Source: Lentisphaerota bacterium (lineage in GTDB: Bacteria; Verrucomicrobiota; Lentisphaeria; Victivallales; UBA1829). Taken from it: DNA of 33,914 nucleotides. The number at the start of each line of letters is the position of its first letter. Position 1 is the stretch's first letter. The stretch is from assembly GCA_015061565.1 (NCBI GenBank), contig SUWI01000025.1:1-33914 (forward strand). Reading direction: 5' to 3'. Shown in pieces: positions 1-10,841 of this stretch. The translations under genes and the position numbers were made by a program. The notes beneath the pieces were generated by a model. It was not told where the DNA came from. It saw nothing but the letters and a program-made list of their open reading frames with translations, and made no database searches.

Positions 1-632
1 CCGTCTGCCGCCAGAATATTGCCGCGACCCTTATGCAGACGCAAGGAGAAATTGGCTGCCGTGTTATATAAGACGCTCATGAGAGTCAAGGTCGCAGTGT
101 TATTACCGACTACTCTTGAGTTATCGCCCAGATAAAGGTAACTGGATGGGAATTTCAGCTGTTTGGCGTTCAAGAAGGTATCTGTATTGCCTTTGTCATT
201 CTTGACCGCAACACGAAGATACGTGGGCATATTTCTGCCGGTATGACGCAGCCCGTATGCAAAATATTCTTTCGACTGATTGATCATTTCTGGTTCCAGT
301 GCGGGACAAAAACACCAGGGAGTATATCGCCCCTTGGTCAATGGTAGATAACACCCTTCCAGTGGGAAAGCCCAGAAACTGGCCGAGTTTTTGTCCAGAA
401 AGATGAGTCCGTTGTTATCATTGCTGTACATGGCGTGAATCAGTCCGATCTGTTTGATGTTGCCGGCGCACTGTATAGCTTTTGCCTTGACCTTGGCTGC
501 ATTGAGTGCAGGCAGCAGCAGACCCGCCAGAATGGCAATGATCGCAACGACTACCAGGAGTTCGATAAGCGTGAAACTGCGTTTCCGTTTCAATGATGAA
601 TGAGGGGAGATGAGAGATGAAATACGGTTCAT
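1..632 (-). CDS. Prepilin-type N-terminal cleavage/methylation, H-X9-DG pseudopilin-like protein (3' end outside window)
   Basis: Not in the ORF track because it runs off the edge. Minus translation from ATG at 632-630: [46 protein letters not shown]...; ends at the window edge in [13 protein letters not shown], matching H-x9-DG. Confidence 0.9.
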   Translation of the reverse strand, partial: MNRISSLISPHSSLKRKRSFTLIELLVVVAIIAILAGLLLPALNAAKVKAKAIQCAGNIKQIGLIHAMYSNDNNGLIFLDKNSASFWAFPLEGCYLPLTKGRYTPWCFCPALEPEMINQSKEYFAYGLRHTGRNMPTYLRVAVKNDKGNTDTFLNAKQLKFPSSYLYLGDNSRVVGNNTATLTLMSVLYNTAANFSLRLHKGRGNILAAD

Positions 633-648
633 GGTCTGTTTCCTTTCC

Positions 649-1833
649 TTATTTTTTATGTTGTCCGTTCTCGAAATATTCGATCAGTTCCCGGCGGAGC
701 GGGGGAATGTCTTTCGGCATACTGCCGCTGCGCATGGATTCATGTCCCATCACCCCGGCGGCTACGGCATTGCGCGCCGCGACCGGGGAAACTGCAGGAA
801 TCCGGTCTTCCAGCAGGAAGTCGAAAAAGGCATTCAGAATGACCTTGTCCGAGCCGCCGTGCGTGCCTTGCACATCTTTCAGATGGTAGACGATATCCGG
901 CTTGTTCCGCAGTCCGCGCTGCGTCCACACATGGATTTCGCGGTTGCCGGAATAATCGCCGATATTTTCCACTCTGCCGCGGGTGCCGATGAACGTGTAA
1001 TTGCGCTCGGCGTCCGGGGCATACATGCACTGTTCATACGACGCCTGCACTCCGTTGGAAAGCTGCATCAGCAGCATGGAATGGTCTTCCACATCCATCA
1101 CCGGACTGAGTCCCTTGAGTTCCAGCGGCGGCCAGCAGGCATCCGTGAATGAGACTTGACGGTCGGGTTTTTCATCGGCTTTCCGGCGGCCGGTCGTGCG
1201 GTTGTAGACCGAAAGGCGTCCCATGGCCGTGACCCGTTCGGTATAGCCTCCGGCGAGCCAGTGGATGATGTCGATGTCATGCGCACCTTTCTGGAGCAGC
1301 AGTCCGGTGCAGTTCTTCTGTTCGGAACACCAGTGACGGAAATAACAGCTGCCGTAACTGATGAAATGGCGGCACCAGACGGTTTGGATTTCGCCAATGA
1401 TCCCGGAGTCGATGATCTCCTTCATTTTGAGCACGAAATCCATGTAGCGCATGTTGTGTCCGACCATGAGTTTGCTGCCGGTTTGGTATGCGGTTTCGAG
1501 AATATGGTCACAGCCTTCGATGGTGATCGCCATGGGTTTTTCGAGATAGACGGACTTGCCGGCTTCGAGCGCGGCGACCGCCATCTCTTCATGGTATTGA
1601 TCGCGGACGGCGATGAAAACCGCCTGAACTCCGGGATCTTCGATCAGGTCTTTATAATTGGAATAAACTTTAACTTCGGCAAATTCCGGATAGGTCTTCC
1701 GGAACACCTCGACCATTTCCGGATCATGGTCGCAGACCGCGGTCAATTCGCCTTTCTCCCGGGGAAAACCGGCAAAAATGAAATTTGCCCTGAGCTGAGG
1801 GTTGACGCCGATCACACCGAATTTGATTTTCAT
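649..1833 (-). CDS. Gfo/Idh/MocA family oxidoreductase
   Basis: N-terminal Rossmann-like start ([13 protein letters not shown]), YLEKPMA motif typical of the family, 394 aa. Confidence 0.9.
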   Translation of the reverse strand: MKIKFGVIGVNPQLRANFIFAGFPREKGELTAVCDHDPEMVEVFRKTYPEFAEVKVYSNYKDLIEDPGVQAVFIAVRDQYHEEMAVAALEAGKSVYLEKPMAITIEGCDHILETAYQTGSKLMVGHNMRYMDFVLKMKEIIDSGIIGEIQTVWCRHFISYGSCYFRHWCSEQKNCTGLLLQKGAHDIDIIHWLAGGYTERVTAMGRLSVYNRTTGRRKADEKPDRQVSFTDACWPPLELKGLSPVMDVEDHSMLLMQLSNGVQASYEQCMYAPDAERNYTFIGTRGRVENIGDYSGNREIHVWTQRGLRNKPDIVYHLKDVQGTHGGSDKVILNAFFDFLLEDRIPAVSPVAARNAVAAGVMGHESMRSGSMPKDIPPLRRELIEYFENGQHKK

Positions 1834-1976
1834 GATGCAGGATCCTTTTTCTGGTTTTCATGAAAATATTATAATCCGGTTTGTGGAAAATGAAATGGTT
1901 AAAAATGATTATTTATTTAACAATACCGATTATTGCGAAAAGGAATGCCGGTGCAGGGCAGGGGAAACCGTTTTTT

Positions 1977-2885
1977 TCAAGTTGTCTTCGGTCCGTTGGT
2001 CTGTCTGCGGAATTCGGACGGGGAGAGGCCGGTATCGCGTTTGAAGGTTCGGCTGAAACTGAAAATATCGGAATAACCGCATTTGACCGCCACCTCGCGG
2101 ATCGGCAGGTCGGTATGCTGGATCAGTTCGCAGGCATGGTGAAAGCGGAGCTGATGGAGAAATTTTCCAAGCGAAATGCCGTCAAGCTGACGCCGGATCT
2201 TCAGTCGGAGATGTGATTCGGAAAGATGGAGCATTTCGGCCAGATTTTTGATGCTGAGCGGACGGTCGAAATTTTCCCGGACCAGCTTGAAAAGTTCGTC
2301 CATAAACGGGCTGTCGAACGGCACGATGGGTGCGGCTATTTTGGATTGCCGGAGTTTTCTGCTCAGGAAAAGACGCAGGGCACTGACCGCATCCTCGGGC
2401 TGATAGCCGGGATGTTTCTGGTAAGCGCAGACGATGGTTTTCAGCAGGGGAAAATCTTCGCTGCCGATCGGGAAGGGCCGGTTCATCAGCGGCAGCAGCG
2501 ACTGGCGCCCGTTGCCGCGGTCATTGAAACTGATGGTCAGAAAAAAACGTTCCGGACGGGGCCGGCTCAAATCGTAATAATGGATCTGAAAAGGGAAGAT
2601 GACAATGCCGCTCCCGGGCGGGATCTGGAACCGCAAGTCGTCCAGTCTCTGAAAGGTGGTGGTCCCGAGATTGCATTTGATCTGATACCGCTGATGATAG
2701 CATTTGTCGGATGCCTGCATTTTCCTGGCCGGCGAAAAAAACACGATGATATTGTCCGGTTCGATGCGGCAGGGGTCTTCGAGCCCGCAGGAATAATAAC
2801 TGGCGGGCGGCGTGTCGAAATCCACCCCGCTTTCCGTGAGTTCCTGCAGCAGCGTTTTCTTCGGCATTTTGCTTCCCCCGGTCAA
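1977..2885 (-). CDS. AraC family transcriptional regulator
   Basis: C-terminal double HTH: SIKNLAEMLHLSESHLRLKIRR...IREVAVKCGYSDIFSFSRTFKRDTGLSPSEFRRQ. Confidence 0.93.
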   Translation of the reverse strand: MTGGSKMPKKTLLQELTESGVDFDTPPASYYSCGLEDPCRIEPDNIIVFFSPARKMQASDKCYHQRYQIKCNLGTTTFQRLDDLRFQIPPGSGIVIFPFQIHYYDLSRPRPERFFLTISFNDRGNGRQSLLPLMNRPFPIGSEDFPLLKTIVCAYQKHPGYQPEDAVSALRLFLSRKLRQSKIAAPIVPFDSPFMDELFKLVRENFDRPLSIKNLAEMLHLSESHLRLKIRRQLDGISLGKFLHQLRFHHACELIQHTDLPIREVAVKCGYSDIFSFSRTFKRDTGLSPSEFRRQTNGPKTT

Positions 2886-2889
2886 AAGT

Positions 2890-4578
2890 TTATTCCGCGC
2901 AGGAATCCAGTTTTTTCAGAATGGCGTCATGGAGATTTTCCAGATAGGCAGGATCGAGCGGGAAATGCCCCATTTTGAGCTCGTGATCAAGACCTTTATG
3001 GATCAGCTTGACCACCGCTTTACGGCCGATTTTCGTTTCCAGCAGCTGCAGCAGCCTCAGATCCTGCATCGCTTCCATGAAACTCTCATAATGGATCGCG
3101 TCCGCGGGATGTCCGTCCGGTTCGGGATAGACGTTGTAAATATGTCCGCCGGTGAAACAGCCGCCGGCCGTGGTCTCCTTCCACGGATCCAGCTGCGTCC
3201 GGCGTGAATACTGCGTGAACCAGAAATTGTGTCCCCAATGCAGGAAGCCGTCCATTTCGTAAAGATAAAGCAGGACGCCGAGGATGCGGTAACGGCAGAG
3301 CGGAGCACCGTAAGAACGGGCCGGATAGCCCGGATTCGCACCGGCGAAATAACACCATTTCTGCGGCAGTTTTTCATTGGCGAAATCGTCCAGATGCGGG
3401 AAAAACGGCACCGGGCGTTTCACCAGTCCTTCCTGGAAATACTTCACCGAGGAAAGTGCATCGATTACCGGAAATTCGTCGTTGTTCACATATTGGTTCA
3501 GAAACGCAGTGGAACGGCGGTAATTTTCCAGCTTTTTTTTCGGCGGCTCATCCGAAAAATGGAAGAAGCACTTGCCGGCCAGTTTTTCCGTCCGCAGAAA
3601 ACGGAGCAGCTGCGGCATCAGCTGGGCGAGGAAATCCCGATATTCCGGAGAAACCGCCGCCACCTGCCAGCCGAATTTTCTGATCTTGCGGCCGTTGACT
3701 TCGACGATGATCTTCGGCGTGAATTCCGCGCCCCACTGGGTGAAAAAGTGCGACATCTCGAAGTATTCGATCCCGCATTTCCGGCCCAGATCGATCCATT
3801 GTTTCAGCCTCGAAAAGTCGAAATGATATTTGCCTTTTTCATAACGGATCTCCAGCAGCTGCGCGGTCGGCCGTTCACCGCCGATCCGCGTGTCCAGCGG
3901 CACGGTCCACAGCGGCGTCAGCAGCATGTTCCGTCCGTGAGCCGCGTAGTCGCGCAGATAATTTTCCAGGATGGTCCAGAATTTCCTGCTCCAGATGCGG
4001 ACATGATAATATTCCGCGAGACAGTCGGTGTAAAACCAGTTGGTCAGGATGAATTTCTGTTTCGGCAGAACCGCGGCATGCACCCGGATCCGGACCCGGA
4101 TCTCCGCCTCGAATCCACCGGGCATTTTCCAGGGTTCGTCCGGATACTGATATTTGGAAACCATGACTTTCAGATCATAATTTCCGGGCTTCATTTTTTC
4201 ATCCAGGCGGACTGAAAACCAGACTGCGCGCGTAATATTCGGGGCCAGCCGCAGCGGTTCCCGGATATTGCGCAGCGGATCGGGATAAAGACCTGGTTCC
4301 GAGCGTATGATCCCCGGATCGTTGGGATCGCCGGGCTGTTCGCACGGCACCAGACAAACTTCCCGCATCCGGATATTATTCAGTCCGGATTCCGTCCGGA
4401 ATTTCAGATAGATCCCCGTCGGACTCCGGAAAGCGATCTGGAAAGCGACCGTTTCGCCCCTCGCTCCGGCGAAGACCGGAATTTTACCCGCCGTTCCACA
4501 TTCGATCTCCGAATCCGGAAACACTTTTTCCAGACTCGGCAATATTTGCCATTTCACGTTCAATTCCGGTTCGCTCAT
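2890..4578 (-). CDS. DUF4091-like / putative glycoside hydrolase
   Basis: 562-aa ORF; C-terminal GHIYNVYPEPDGHPADAIHYESFMEAMQDLRLLQLLE resembles DUF4091-type proteins. Confidence 0.75.
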   Translation of the reverse strand: MSEPELNVKWQILPSLEKVFPDSEIECGTAGKIPVFAGARGETVAFQIAFRSPTGIYLKFRTESGLNNIRMREVCLVPCEQPGDPNDPGIIRSEPGLYPDPLRNIREPLRLAPNITRAVWFSVRLDEKMKPGNYDLKVMVSKYQYPDEPWKMPGGFEAEIRVRIRVHAAVLPKQKFILTNWFYTDCLAEYYHVRIWSRKFWTILENYLRDYAAHGRNMLLTPLWTVPLDTRIGGERPTAQLLEIRYEKGKYHFDFSRLKQWIDLGRKCGIEYFEMSHFFTQWGAEFTPKIIVEVNGRKIRKFGWQVAAVSPEYRDFLAQLMPQLLRFLRTEKLAGKCFFHFSDEPPKKKLENYRRSTAFLNQYVNNDEFPVIDALSSVKYFQEGLVKRPVPFFPHLDDFANEKLPQKWCYFAGANPGYPARSYGAPLCRYRILGVLLYLYEMDGFLHWGHNFWFTQYSRRTQLDPWKETTAGGCFTGGHIYNVYPEPDGHPADAIHYESFMEAMQDLRLLQLLETKIGRKAVVKLIHKGLDHELKMGHFPLDPAYLENLHDAILKKLDSCAE

Positions 4579-4580
4579 GA

Positions 4581-5987
4581 CTATTCTCCCTGCTTGGTTG
4601 AAAAGTGCGGTCTGCGGGCGGTCTCAGCGAGGAATTCGCCCCATCGCGCATTGGTTTCCAGCATCGATTCGAAACGCTCCTGCTTGAATTCTTCGAGCTG
4701 GTCGGCGGGGAAATACCGGCCCAGCGTCTCATCCAGCCAGGCGGAAAGTTTTTCCGTGCGTTCGCGGGTGATGCGGACGCCGTCCGTCCAGTTGCTCAAC
4801 GCGGCATCGTTGACCATGCCGGCCCGGTATTTCGCCAGCGATGCATTATTGTTGCTGAAACACATGTCGACATACGCGTATAGGTCGTCGATCTCGTTGA
4901 AAGCATGCCAGATCTCCAGCACATCGTTGTTGCGCGGCGCTTTGCCCAGCCAGCGTTCGAGCTCGGTTTTGACCATCGCCGGTTCGATCCCGAAATTCCC
5001 GGCCAGCAGATCCAGGTTCAGTTCGGGCAGACCGAAAAACTTCTCCGCGAATTTCCGGTTGAAGCCCGCGCGGTCGGCGATCCTGCCGCGCTGCAGTGAT
5101 TCCGCCAGATAGCCCGCCATATACATGGACTGAGGCAGCGTGGTGTTGATCGGATACAAGCTCTGGATCCGTCCCCAGATCGTCCCGATATGCCCTTCCG
5201 CGGGATATTTCGCCTGGATGTCCGCCCAGTCGTCCACATTGTTCTGCATTTTCTGCTGACGGCCCATGCCGCGGTAGACATCCGTATTGGTCTGGAGCCT
5301 CGACGCGCCCCAGTAGCGGATGCCGTTTTCCGCATAACGCCGGATGATCGATTCATCCATCGTCCGGTATTGCCAGACGCACGGAATGACCTTCTGCAGC
5401 AGATCGCCGGATTCGGTCAGGTCGTGGTTGCGGAACATGTCATCCCACGCCAGCACTTTCTTTCCTTTTTCCAGCAGAAAATCCGTGCATTCGCGGACGC
5501 GGTTCAAATAGAGCGCAAAGGCGTTTTTGCCGGCGCATTTCGGACACGGATTTTTACTTTTGACCTCGTCCGCGCCGATATGGAAATATTCGCAGTCGGG
5601 AAAGATTTCGAGGATTTCCTGCGCCATGGTCTTCCAGACCTGCAGCGTTTCCGGATCGGACAGACACCATTGATACGTGTTGCCGTTTTCGCTCCATTTC
5701 CGGTAGGCGGGCTCCTTAAGGAAATAGTCGAGATGTCCGGCGCACTGGAGCAGGGGAATGACCCCGATCCCCAGCGTGCGGCATTTTTCCGCGACGCGGC
5801 GGAATTCCGCTTTGGTGTAGGCGGATTTTCTGGCGAAACCCGGATAGGCTTCGAACGGGAAACGGTCCTCGAATTCGATCAGCACATGCGTATATCCCAT
5901 CGCAGCCAGCTGTTCGAGTTCCGTCAGCAGATATTCCGCCTTCGGAAACATGGATTTCATATCCAGATGGATGCATTGCACTTTCAT
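4581..5987 (-). CDS. GH20-like beta-N-acetylhexosaminidase family protein
   Basis: YFHIGADEV matches the catalytic Asp-Glu region of GH20; TIM-barrel-like sequence; no obvious signal peptide. Confidence 0.8.
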   Translation of the reverse strand: MKVQCIHLDMKSMFPKAEYLLTELEQLAAMGYTHVLIEFEDRFPFEAYPGFARKSAYTKAEFRRVAEKCRTLGIGVIPLLQCAGHLDYFLKEPAYRKWSENGNTYQWCLSDPETLQVWKTMAQEILEIFPDCEYFHIGADEVKSKNPCPKCAGKNAFALYLNRVRECTDFLLEKGKKVLAWDDMFRNHDLTESGDLLQKVIPCVWQYRTMDESIIRRYAENGIRYWGASRLQTNTDVYRGMGRQQKMQNNVDDWADIQAKYPAEGHIGTIWGRIQSLYPINTTLPQSMYMAGYLAESLQRGRIADRAGFNRKFAEKFFGLPELNLDLLAGNFGIEPAMVKTELERWLGKAPRNNDVLEIWHAFNEIDDLYAYVDMCFSNNNASLAKYRAGMVNDAALSNWTDGVRITRERTEKLSAWLDETLGRYFPADQLEEFKQERFESMLETNARWGEFLAETARRPHFSTKQGE

Positions 5988-6031
5988 TTCAGTTCTGCTT
6001 TCCCTTTCAGGATGGTTTCAGTTCATGGTTG

Positions 6032-6835
6032 TCACGGTTCGAAAATCGGCTTGAAGATCCGCCGGTAACTGTCTTCCACCGAGCGGATGCGCTTTTCCGG
6101 CGAGATCGGGAACCGGTTGATCTCGTAGTTGAACGGACCCTGATAATCCGCGGCGATCAGAGCGCGGGCGAATCCCGGCCAGTCCACTTTGCCTTCGCCC
6201 GGCACGATGTGCATTTCATCCTCGCCGAGATAATCCGCGATATGGGTCGTGATCAGCCGTTTGCCGAACTGTGCGACCGACGGGATCAGTTTTTCGATCC
6301 CCCAGGTGAAATGATTGGTGTCCAGACAGACCCCGAACGTGTCGGAATGGTCTTTGAGGATGCTCATCAGTTCTTCGACTTTATTGCCGATGCAGTGGCG
6401 CGGCAGCAGTTCCACCGCGAGCCGCTGGCCGCGGGCGGTCAGCTCCTTTTCCAGTTCGTCGAGGGAACGCCGCGCCTGATCGACCCGTTTACCCCGTTCA
6501 TCATCGGCGATCGGGCCGTATGAGGCGTGGATCACGATGATCCCGCAGTTGAAAACGGCAGCGTGATCCAGCAGATTGACCGTGTTGGCGACCGCCTCCT
6601 GCCGGATGGATTCGTCCAGCCTCGAAATATCGAACCCCAGACCGTAGGGGATGTGATAGCTGGCGGCCTTTTTACCGGTGTCCCGGAGCATTGCGTTGAA
6701 CTCGTTCTGCATGGTCTTCCGGAAAAACACCTTCGGACTGAGCTCGAAAGTCTGGATCGTGCTCGCCCCCAGGGCGTCGATCGCTTCCTGGTAGAGAATG
6801 TCGAAAAAACCGCTGACCGAAGCTCCAAGTTTCAT
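6032..6835 (-). CDS. Sugar phosphate isomerase/epimerase (xylose isomerase-like TIM barrel)
   Basis: GVCLDTNHFTWG...ITTHIADYLGEDEMHIVPGEGKVDWPGFARAL is typical of the family. Confidence 0.88.
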   Translation of the reverse strand: MKLGASVSGFFDILYQEAIDALGASTIQTFELSPKVFFRKTMQNEFNAMLRDTGKKAASYHIPYGLGFDISRLDESIRQEAVANTVNLLDHAAVFNCGIIVIHASYGPIADDERGKRVDQARRSLDELEKELTARGQRLAVELLPRHCIGNKVEELMSILKDHSDTFGVCLDTNHFTWGIEKLIPSVAQFGKRLITTHIADYLGEDEMHIVPGEGKVDWPGFARALIAADYQGPFNYEINRFPISPEKRIRSVEDSYRRIFKPIFEP

Positions 6836-6844
6836 TGCTTCACC

Positions 6845-9061
6845 TCATTTCGCCTGCTGTTCGGGTTCGAACGCAATGACGCGTTCCACAAAGATCCCGT
6901 TGGGTTTCGTCGAGCCGTCCACGTAGGCCGGTCCGGTCAGTTTCAGGGAGATCCACACTTCCTTCACGGGCCAGACGATGCCGGAAACGGCTTTGGAAAG
7001 ATGGATGTCGATCCCGTCCCAGGTGCCGGGGCCGCAGTGGACCCGCACATCGGGAGCCATGGTCGTGGCGCCGATCCGGTACCAGTGGTATTTTTCATCT
7101 TTCGGTATTTTCGCTTTCGGAAGCATGAAGGTCACATCGCTGAAATCCTTGCGGTGGTAGGCATGGACCAGGATCGCGGCGAACGGCGCCTTGTGCGTGT
7201 ATTTGCGGTCGCGGCGGAGCTCGAAAGCGGAGCCGGACGCGGCATCGGGATCCGAGACCCGGCAGCGGGTCGCGCCTCCCCACGGATGGAAATCCGGCCA
7301 GTGCAGATCGCTCAATCCTTTCTTGTCTTTGAACTGTTCCGGGATCGGGAACGGCATCCGTTCGAACATGTCGCAGTCGTTGGCCAGTCCGGTCAGGAAA
7401 CCCTTCAGTCCTCTTTTCTTCCAGCCGGAATCCGAGGTGGTGGAATAAAGTTCGGTCAGCGTTTCCCGGTAGCGGCGGATCGTCTTCTGCTTGTCTTTGA
7501 CCCGGATCTTATCCTGATTGAGCAGCTGGGTCTGATCGACGGGCACGCGTTCCCAGCGCACATGCAGGTTGGACCGCTTGTCGTTCGCGGTCAGTTTTTC
7601 CGCCTCGTCCAGCCAGGCGTTGACCTGATCGAAAAATGCCTGATCGAGATATTGGTTGGAAAATTTGGCGTTTTTGGAAATGTCTCCGAGTCCGAGGATC
7701 TTTTTTTCCAGGAATTCCAGATATTTTTTCATCACCGGAGCGGCCTTGCCGAAATAGCCGTTGAAGAACGTGTCGGTGAGTTTTTCCACATCGGCATCCG
7801 GATCGACCATCAGGTGCATTCCCAGATAGAACTGGAAGGTATAGAAACTGCGGTGGTAAGGCATTTCGTTTTCGCCGTAATAAAACATCACATTGTAATC
7901 GCGGCAGAACCGGAGTTCGCGCTGCATGCTGCTGCGCGGGATCACGTAAGGTGTCACCACCGTGCCGGTGTAGACTTTCCAGTAGCCCCACAGCGCGAAT
8001 TTCTGCGCCATGGCATGCCATTTCTTGAAATTTTCCGCCGCCGGAGTACCCGGCCGCAGCGGATTCAGCAGCGTGGAATTGCAGAACCGGATGATGACGT
8101 TCGGATTCACTTTCACTTTTTCCGGCGCGGCGAGCGTCTGGCTGTAGGCGAAAGTCTGGATCAGCACATCGGGATATTTCTTCCCGACGATCTCCGCCAC
8201 CTGGTTGACGAATTCATTGTTCAGGTCGGAACAGGAACCGTTTTTACCTCTTTTCCGCGTGCATTCCGGACAATGGCAGAACGCATCGTCGCCGTCGTTC
8301 TGGCTGAGGTCGTAGATGATCCTCCATTTTTCCGGCGGCACATTTTTCCGGTCTTTTTCAATGTATTCGCACATCTGCGCGGCGATCCGTTTGACCGCTT
8401 CCGGTGAGCTCGAGCAGTAAGTGCTCTCCCACACGGCGCCGCTGGCCCTGCGGGCGAACGGCGCGTTTTTGTCCTTCCACGGCTTGACATACGCGGCCGC
8501 GGTATGGGAGCCGTGCGGCGAACCGTGATGCAGCCACAGTTCGGGGTAACGCGTGCGGATGCTGCTTTTCAGATGCAGCAGGATCTGCTGATGATAGATA
8601 CGCGGCTGGGCCATGTCCAGCGCTCGGCGGAAGATCGCGGGCGTGAAGGTCTCTTTGATCTGCGGCAGTTTCCAGTCCGGATTGGACGGAACGATCTCGG
8701 TGTCCGGCGCCAGGAAAGCGCAGCCCATGTATTTTTCCAGAAACTCATAGACGCCCCACACGGTGCCGCGAATGTCTCCGGTGATTACCAGTTCATTACC
8801 ATTGCTTTCGATGAACCACTGTTCGGTTTTCCCTTGTTTCGGGGTGAACCATTTGGCGTCTCTGGCCGCTTTGCCGATATAGACGGTCAGCGGGTTCTTC
8901 TTGTCATAGATGCTTTTGCCGGTGATTTTTTTGTAATAGACGGCGAATTCGCTGCCGGCATGCTTTTCAGCATCGGAAGCGTCGGGTGCGAATTTGACTG
9001 TTCCCGCGGAAACTGCCAGTGAGAGCAGTCCGCAGCCGAACAGCAGAGAGATTTTTTTCAT
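6845..9061 (-). CDS. DUF4838-like secreted protein (alpha-glucuronidase N-terminal-like region)
   Basis: Signal peptide MKKISLLFGCGLLSLAVSAG; GTVWGVYEFLEKYMGCAFLAPDTE and CHCPECTRKRG resemble DUF4838 proteins. Confidence 0.8.
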   Translation of the reverse strand: MKKISLLFGCGLLSLAVSAGTVKFAPDASDAEKHAGSEFAVYYKKITGKSIYDKKNPLTVYIGKAARDAKWFTPKQGKTEQWFIESNGNELVITGDIRGTVWGVYEFLEKYMGCAFLAPDTEIVPSNPDWKLPQIKETFTPAIFRRALDMAQPRIYHQQILLHLKSSIRTRYPELWLHHGSPHGSHTAAAYVKPWKDKNAPFARRASGAVWESTYCSSSPEAVKRIAAQMCEYIEKDRKNVPPEKWRIIYDLSQNDGDDAFCHCPECTRKRGKNGSCSDLNNEFVNQVAEIVGKKYPDVLIQTFAYSQTLAAPEKVKVNPNVIIRFCNSTLLNPLRPGTPAAENFKKWHAMAQKFALWGYWKVYTGTVVTPYVIPRSSMQRELRFCRDYNVMFYYGENEMPYHRSFYTFQFYLGMHLMVDPDADVEKLTDTFFNGYFGKAAPVMKKYLEFLEKKILGLGDISKNAKFSNQYLDQAFFDQVNAWLDEAEKLTANDKRSNLHVRWERVPVDQTQLLNQDKIRVKDKQKTIRRYRETLTELYSTTSDSGWKKRGLKGFLTGLANDCDMFERMPFPIPEQFKDKKGLSDLHWPDFHPWGGATRCRVSDPDAASGSAFELRRDRKYTHKAPFAAILVHAYHRKDFSDVTFMLPKAKIPKDEKYHWYRIGATTMAPDVRVHCGPGTWDGIDIHLSKAVSGIVWPVKEVWISLKLTGPAYVDGSTKPNGIFVERVIAFEPEQQAK

Positions 9062-9136
9062 GATTGCCTCATCTTTCGTTGATTGGTTGCGAGACTGCCG
9101 GATACCGGTTCCGATGGAACGCGCCCACTGGATACG

Positions 9137-9973
9137 TTATTTTGGAAAACGGTTCCTGATCTCGATGGCGTTGCCGCGGAAGAATTTTTCCTGTTCTTCG
9201 GGCCGGCCCCAGCGGTAATAGAGGCCGCCGACGAATTCGAAATAGGATTCCCAGAATTTCGCCAGGCGAAGCGCCCGCGCATTGCAGCTTTCATCACCGT
9301 AAAATTCATCCGTGGCGAAATGCAGTTTCTCGTTGAAATACCGGTCGGTGCCGTCGTGCGCGCGGCGGTCCAGTATTTCGTTGAGTTTCGGCACGGAACG
9401 CAGGTACCCGCTGATGTCGCCGGTGATGTTCCGGTAATAATAGAGGTTGTGCTCCATTTCCTCCATCCACGGCCAGCCCTGATGTCCGCCGATGATCTGC
9501 AGATCGGGGAAAGCTTCGGCGATCGCCGCCAGCTGGATCGGACGCATGTTTTCCGGTCCGAAAGCGTGCGTGTATTTGCCGTCGTAAGGTTTCGCCTGGG
9601 CGATCAGTCCTGTATGGAAGAGCATGGCCATGTTCAGCTCCTGCGCCCGTTCATACAGCGGATAATACGCCGGATCGGAATACGGCTTGAACTGTTTGTA
9701 TGGCTTCAGACCGACGAAACCGAGGTCGCGCAGCCGGTCGATGTCGTCCGGGACCGCATGGTCGAGGTCGAGAAAACCGAACGCGAGGAAGAACCCGTTG
9801 TAGCGTTTGACCGTATCGAGCACTTCCTGCTGCGTGGCGAACCGGATACTGCCGAGCGCGCCGACTCCGGAGAGATCCATGAGCCAGATCTGTTCGAAAA
9901 CGCCGGATTCGACAATGCCGTCGATCCCTTTGGCGTCATGGCACAGATGGGCGTGCGCATCAATGAATTTCAT
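9137..9973 (-). CDS. Amidohydrolase family protein
   Basis: MKFIDAHAHLCHD metal-binding start; QIIGGHQGWPW motif. Confidence 0.88.
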   Translation of the reverse strand: MKFIDAHAHLCHDAKGIDGIVESGVFEQIWLMDLSGVGALGSIRFATQQEVLDTVKRYNGFFLAFGFLDLDHAVPDDIDRLRDLGFVGLKPYKQFKPYSDPAYYPLYERAQELNMAMLFHTGLIAQAKPYDGKYTHAFGPENMRPIQLAAIAEAFPDLQIIGGHQGWPWMEEMEHNLYYYRNITGDISGYLRSVPKLNEILDRRAHDGTDRYFNEKLHFATDEFYGDESCNARALRLAKFWESYFEFVGGLYYRWGRPEEQEKFFRGNAIEIRNRFPK

Positions 9974-9986
9974 TTCCGGCTCCCGG

Positions 9987-10841
9987 TCAGATATTGTATT
10001 TCGGCCGGGCGCAGCTGGCGTAATCGGAAACGATCAGCAGGTTCTTGTGGTTGCGGGCGTGGGTCACCGGATAATCGTCGCCGGGCTGACCGAGCGCGGC
10101 GATGCGCAGGATGGTGTTCGCCCACAGGAAAGTCGGGGTTTCGTTGCGGGTCATCAGCAGCATGCGGCGCGCTTCGAGGCACTGTTTCATGCCCATGGTG
10201 ATGGCGCGGCGCGGGAAGTTTTCCAGATTGCCGCCGACGCCGCTGTGACGCGTGGCGTCGATCGTGCGCGTGAATTCGTTGATTTCCAGAATGCGCGGAT
10301 TGGAATCCTTCACGCCCGGTCCGGGCTCGTTGAACGCCACATGGCCGTGGATGCCGATCCCGCCGTAGCACACTTCGATGCCGCCCGCGTCTTCGATCAT
10401 TTTCGGCAGATCTTTGATGTTTTCCGGGGTCGGGAAGATGATCTGCTCCTTCGGCATCATCAGTTCCGGACGGATCCGGTTGAAGAGCAGGGGCCCGATC
10501 TGTCCGCGGAAGCTCAGCGGACTGGTCATCGGGATCAGTTCGTCTTTTTCATCGTCCACATATTCGTCCATGAAGAAGAACCGGACGTTTTTCAGATTGA
10601 GGCTGCGGTAGTTGATCTTCTCGGCCATGAGGCGGTAGGGCTGGGTCGGACCGACCGGCATGATGAACGACACGATATGGTCGCCCGCGGCGGCTTTGGC
10701 GAATTCGTTGACCATTTCCTCGGCCAGGAAGTCATAGACTTCATCCAGGGTCGGGAACAGTTTCAGCTGGCCGTGGGCTTCCTTGAGCACTTCTTCGGTG
10801 GTGAGGCTGAGGATGCGGCGGACTTCTTCGGAACGTTTCAT
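9987..10841 (-). CDS. Glucosamine-6-phosphate deaminase-like (NagB/6-phosphogluconolactonase family)
   Basis: FFFMDEYV and GGIGIHGHVAFNEPG align to NagB active-site segments; GGAG ribosome-binding site upstream. Confidence 0.85.
   Translation of the reverse strand: MKRSEEVRRILSLTTEEVLKEAHGQLKLFPTLDEVYDFLAEEMVNEFAKAAAGDHIVSFIMPVGPTQPYRLMAEKINYRSLNLKNVRFFFMDEYVDDEKDELIPMTSPLSFRGQIGPLLFNRIRPELMMPKEQIIFPTPENIKDLPKMIEDAGGIEVCYGGIGIHGHVAFNEPGPGVKDSNPRILEINEFTRTIDATRHSGVGGNLENFPRRAITMGMKQCLEARRMLLMTRNETPTFLWANTILRIAALGQPGDDYPVTHARNHKNLLIVSDYASCARPKYNI

Noticed and set aside
6527-8407. 626-aa plus-strand ORF
   Set aside because: Antisense to the well-supported TIM-barrel and DUF4838-like genes; composition is a shadow of a GC-rich frame with no recognisable domain.
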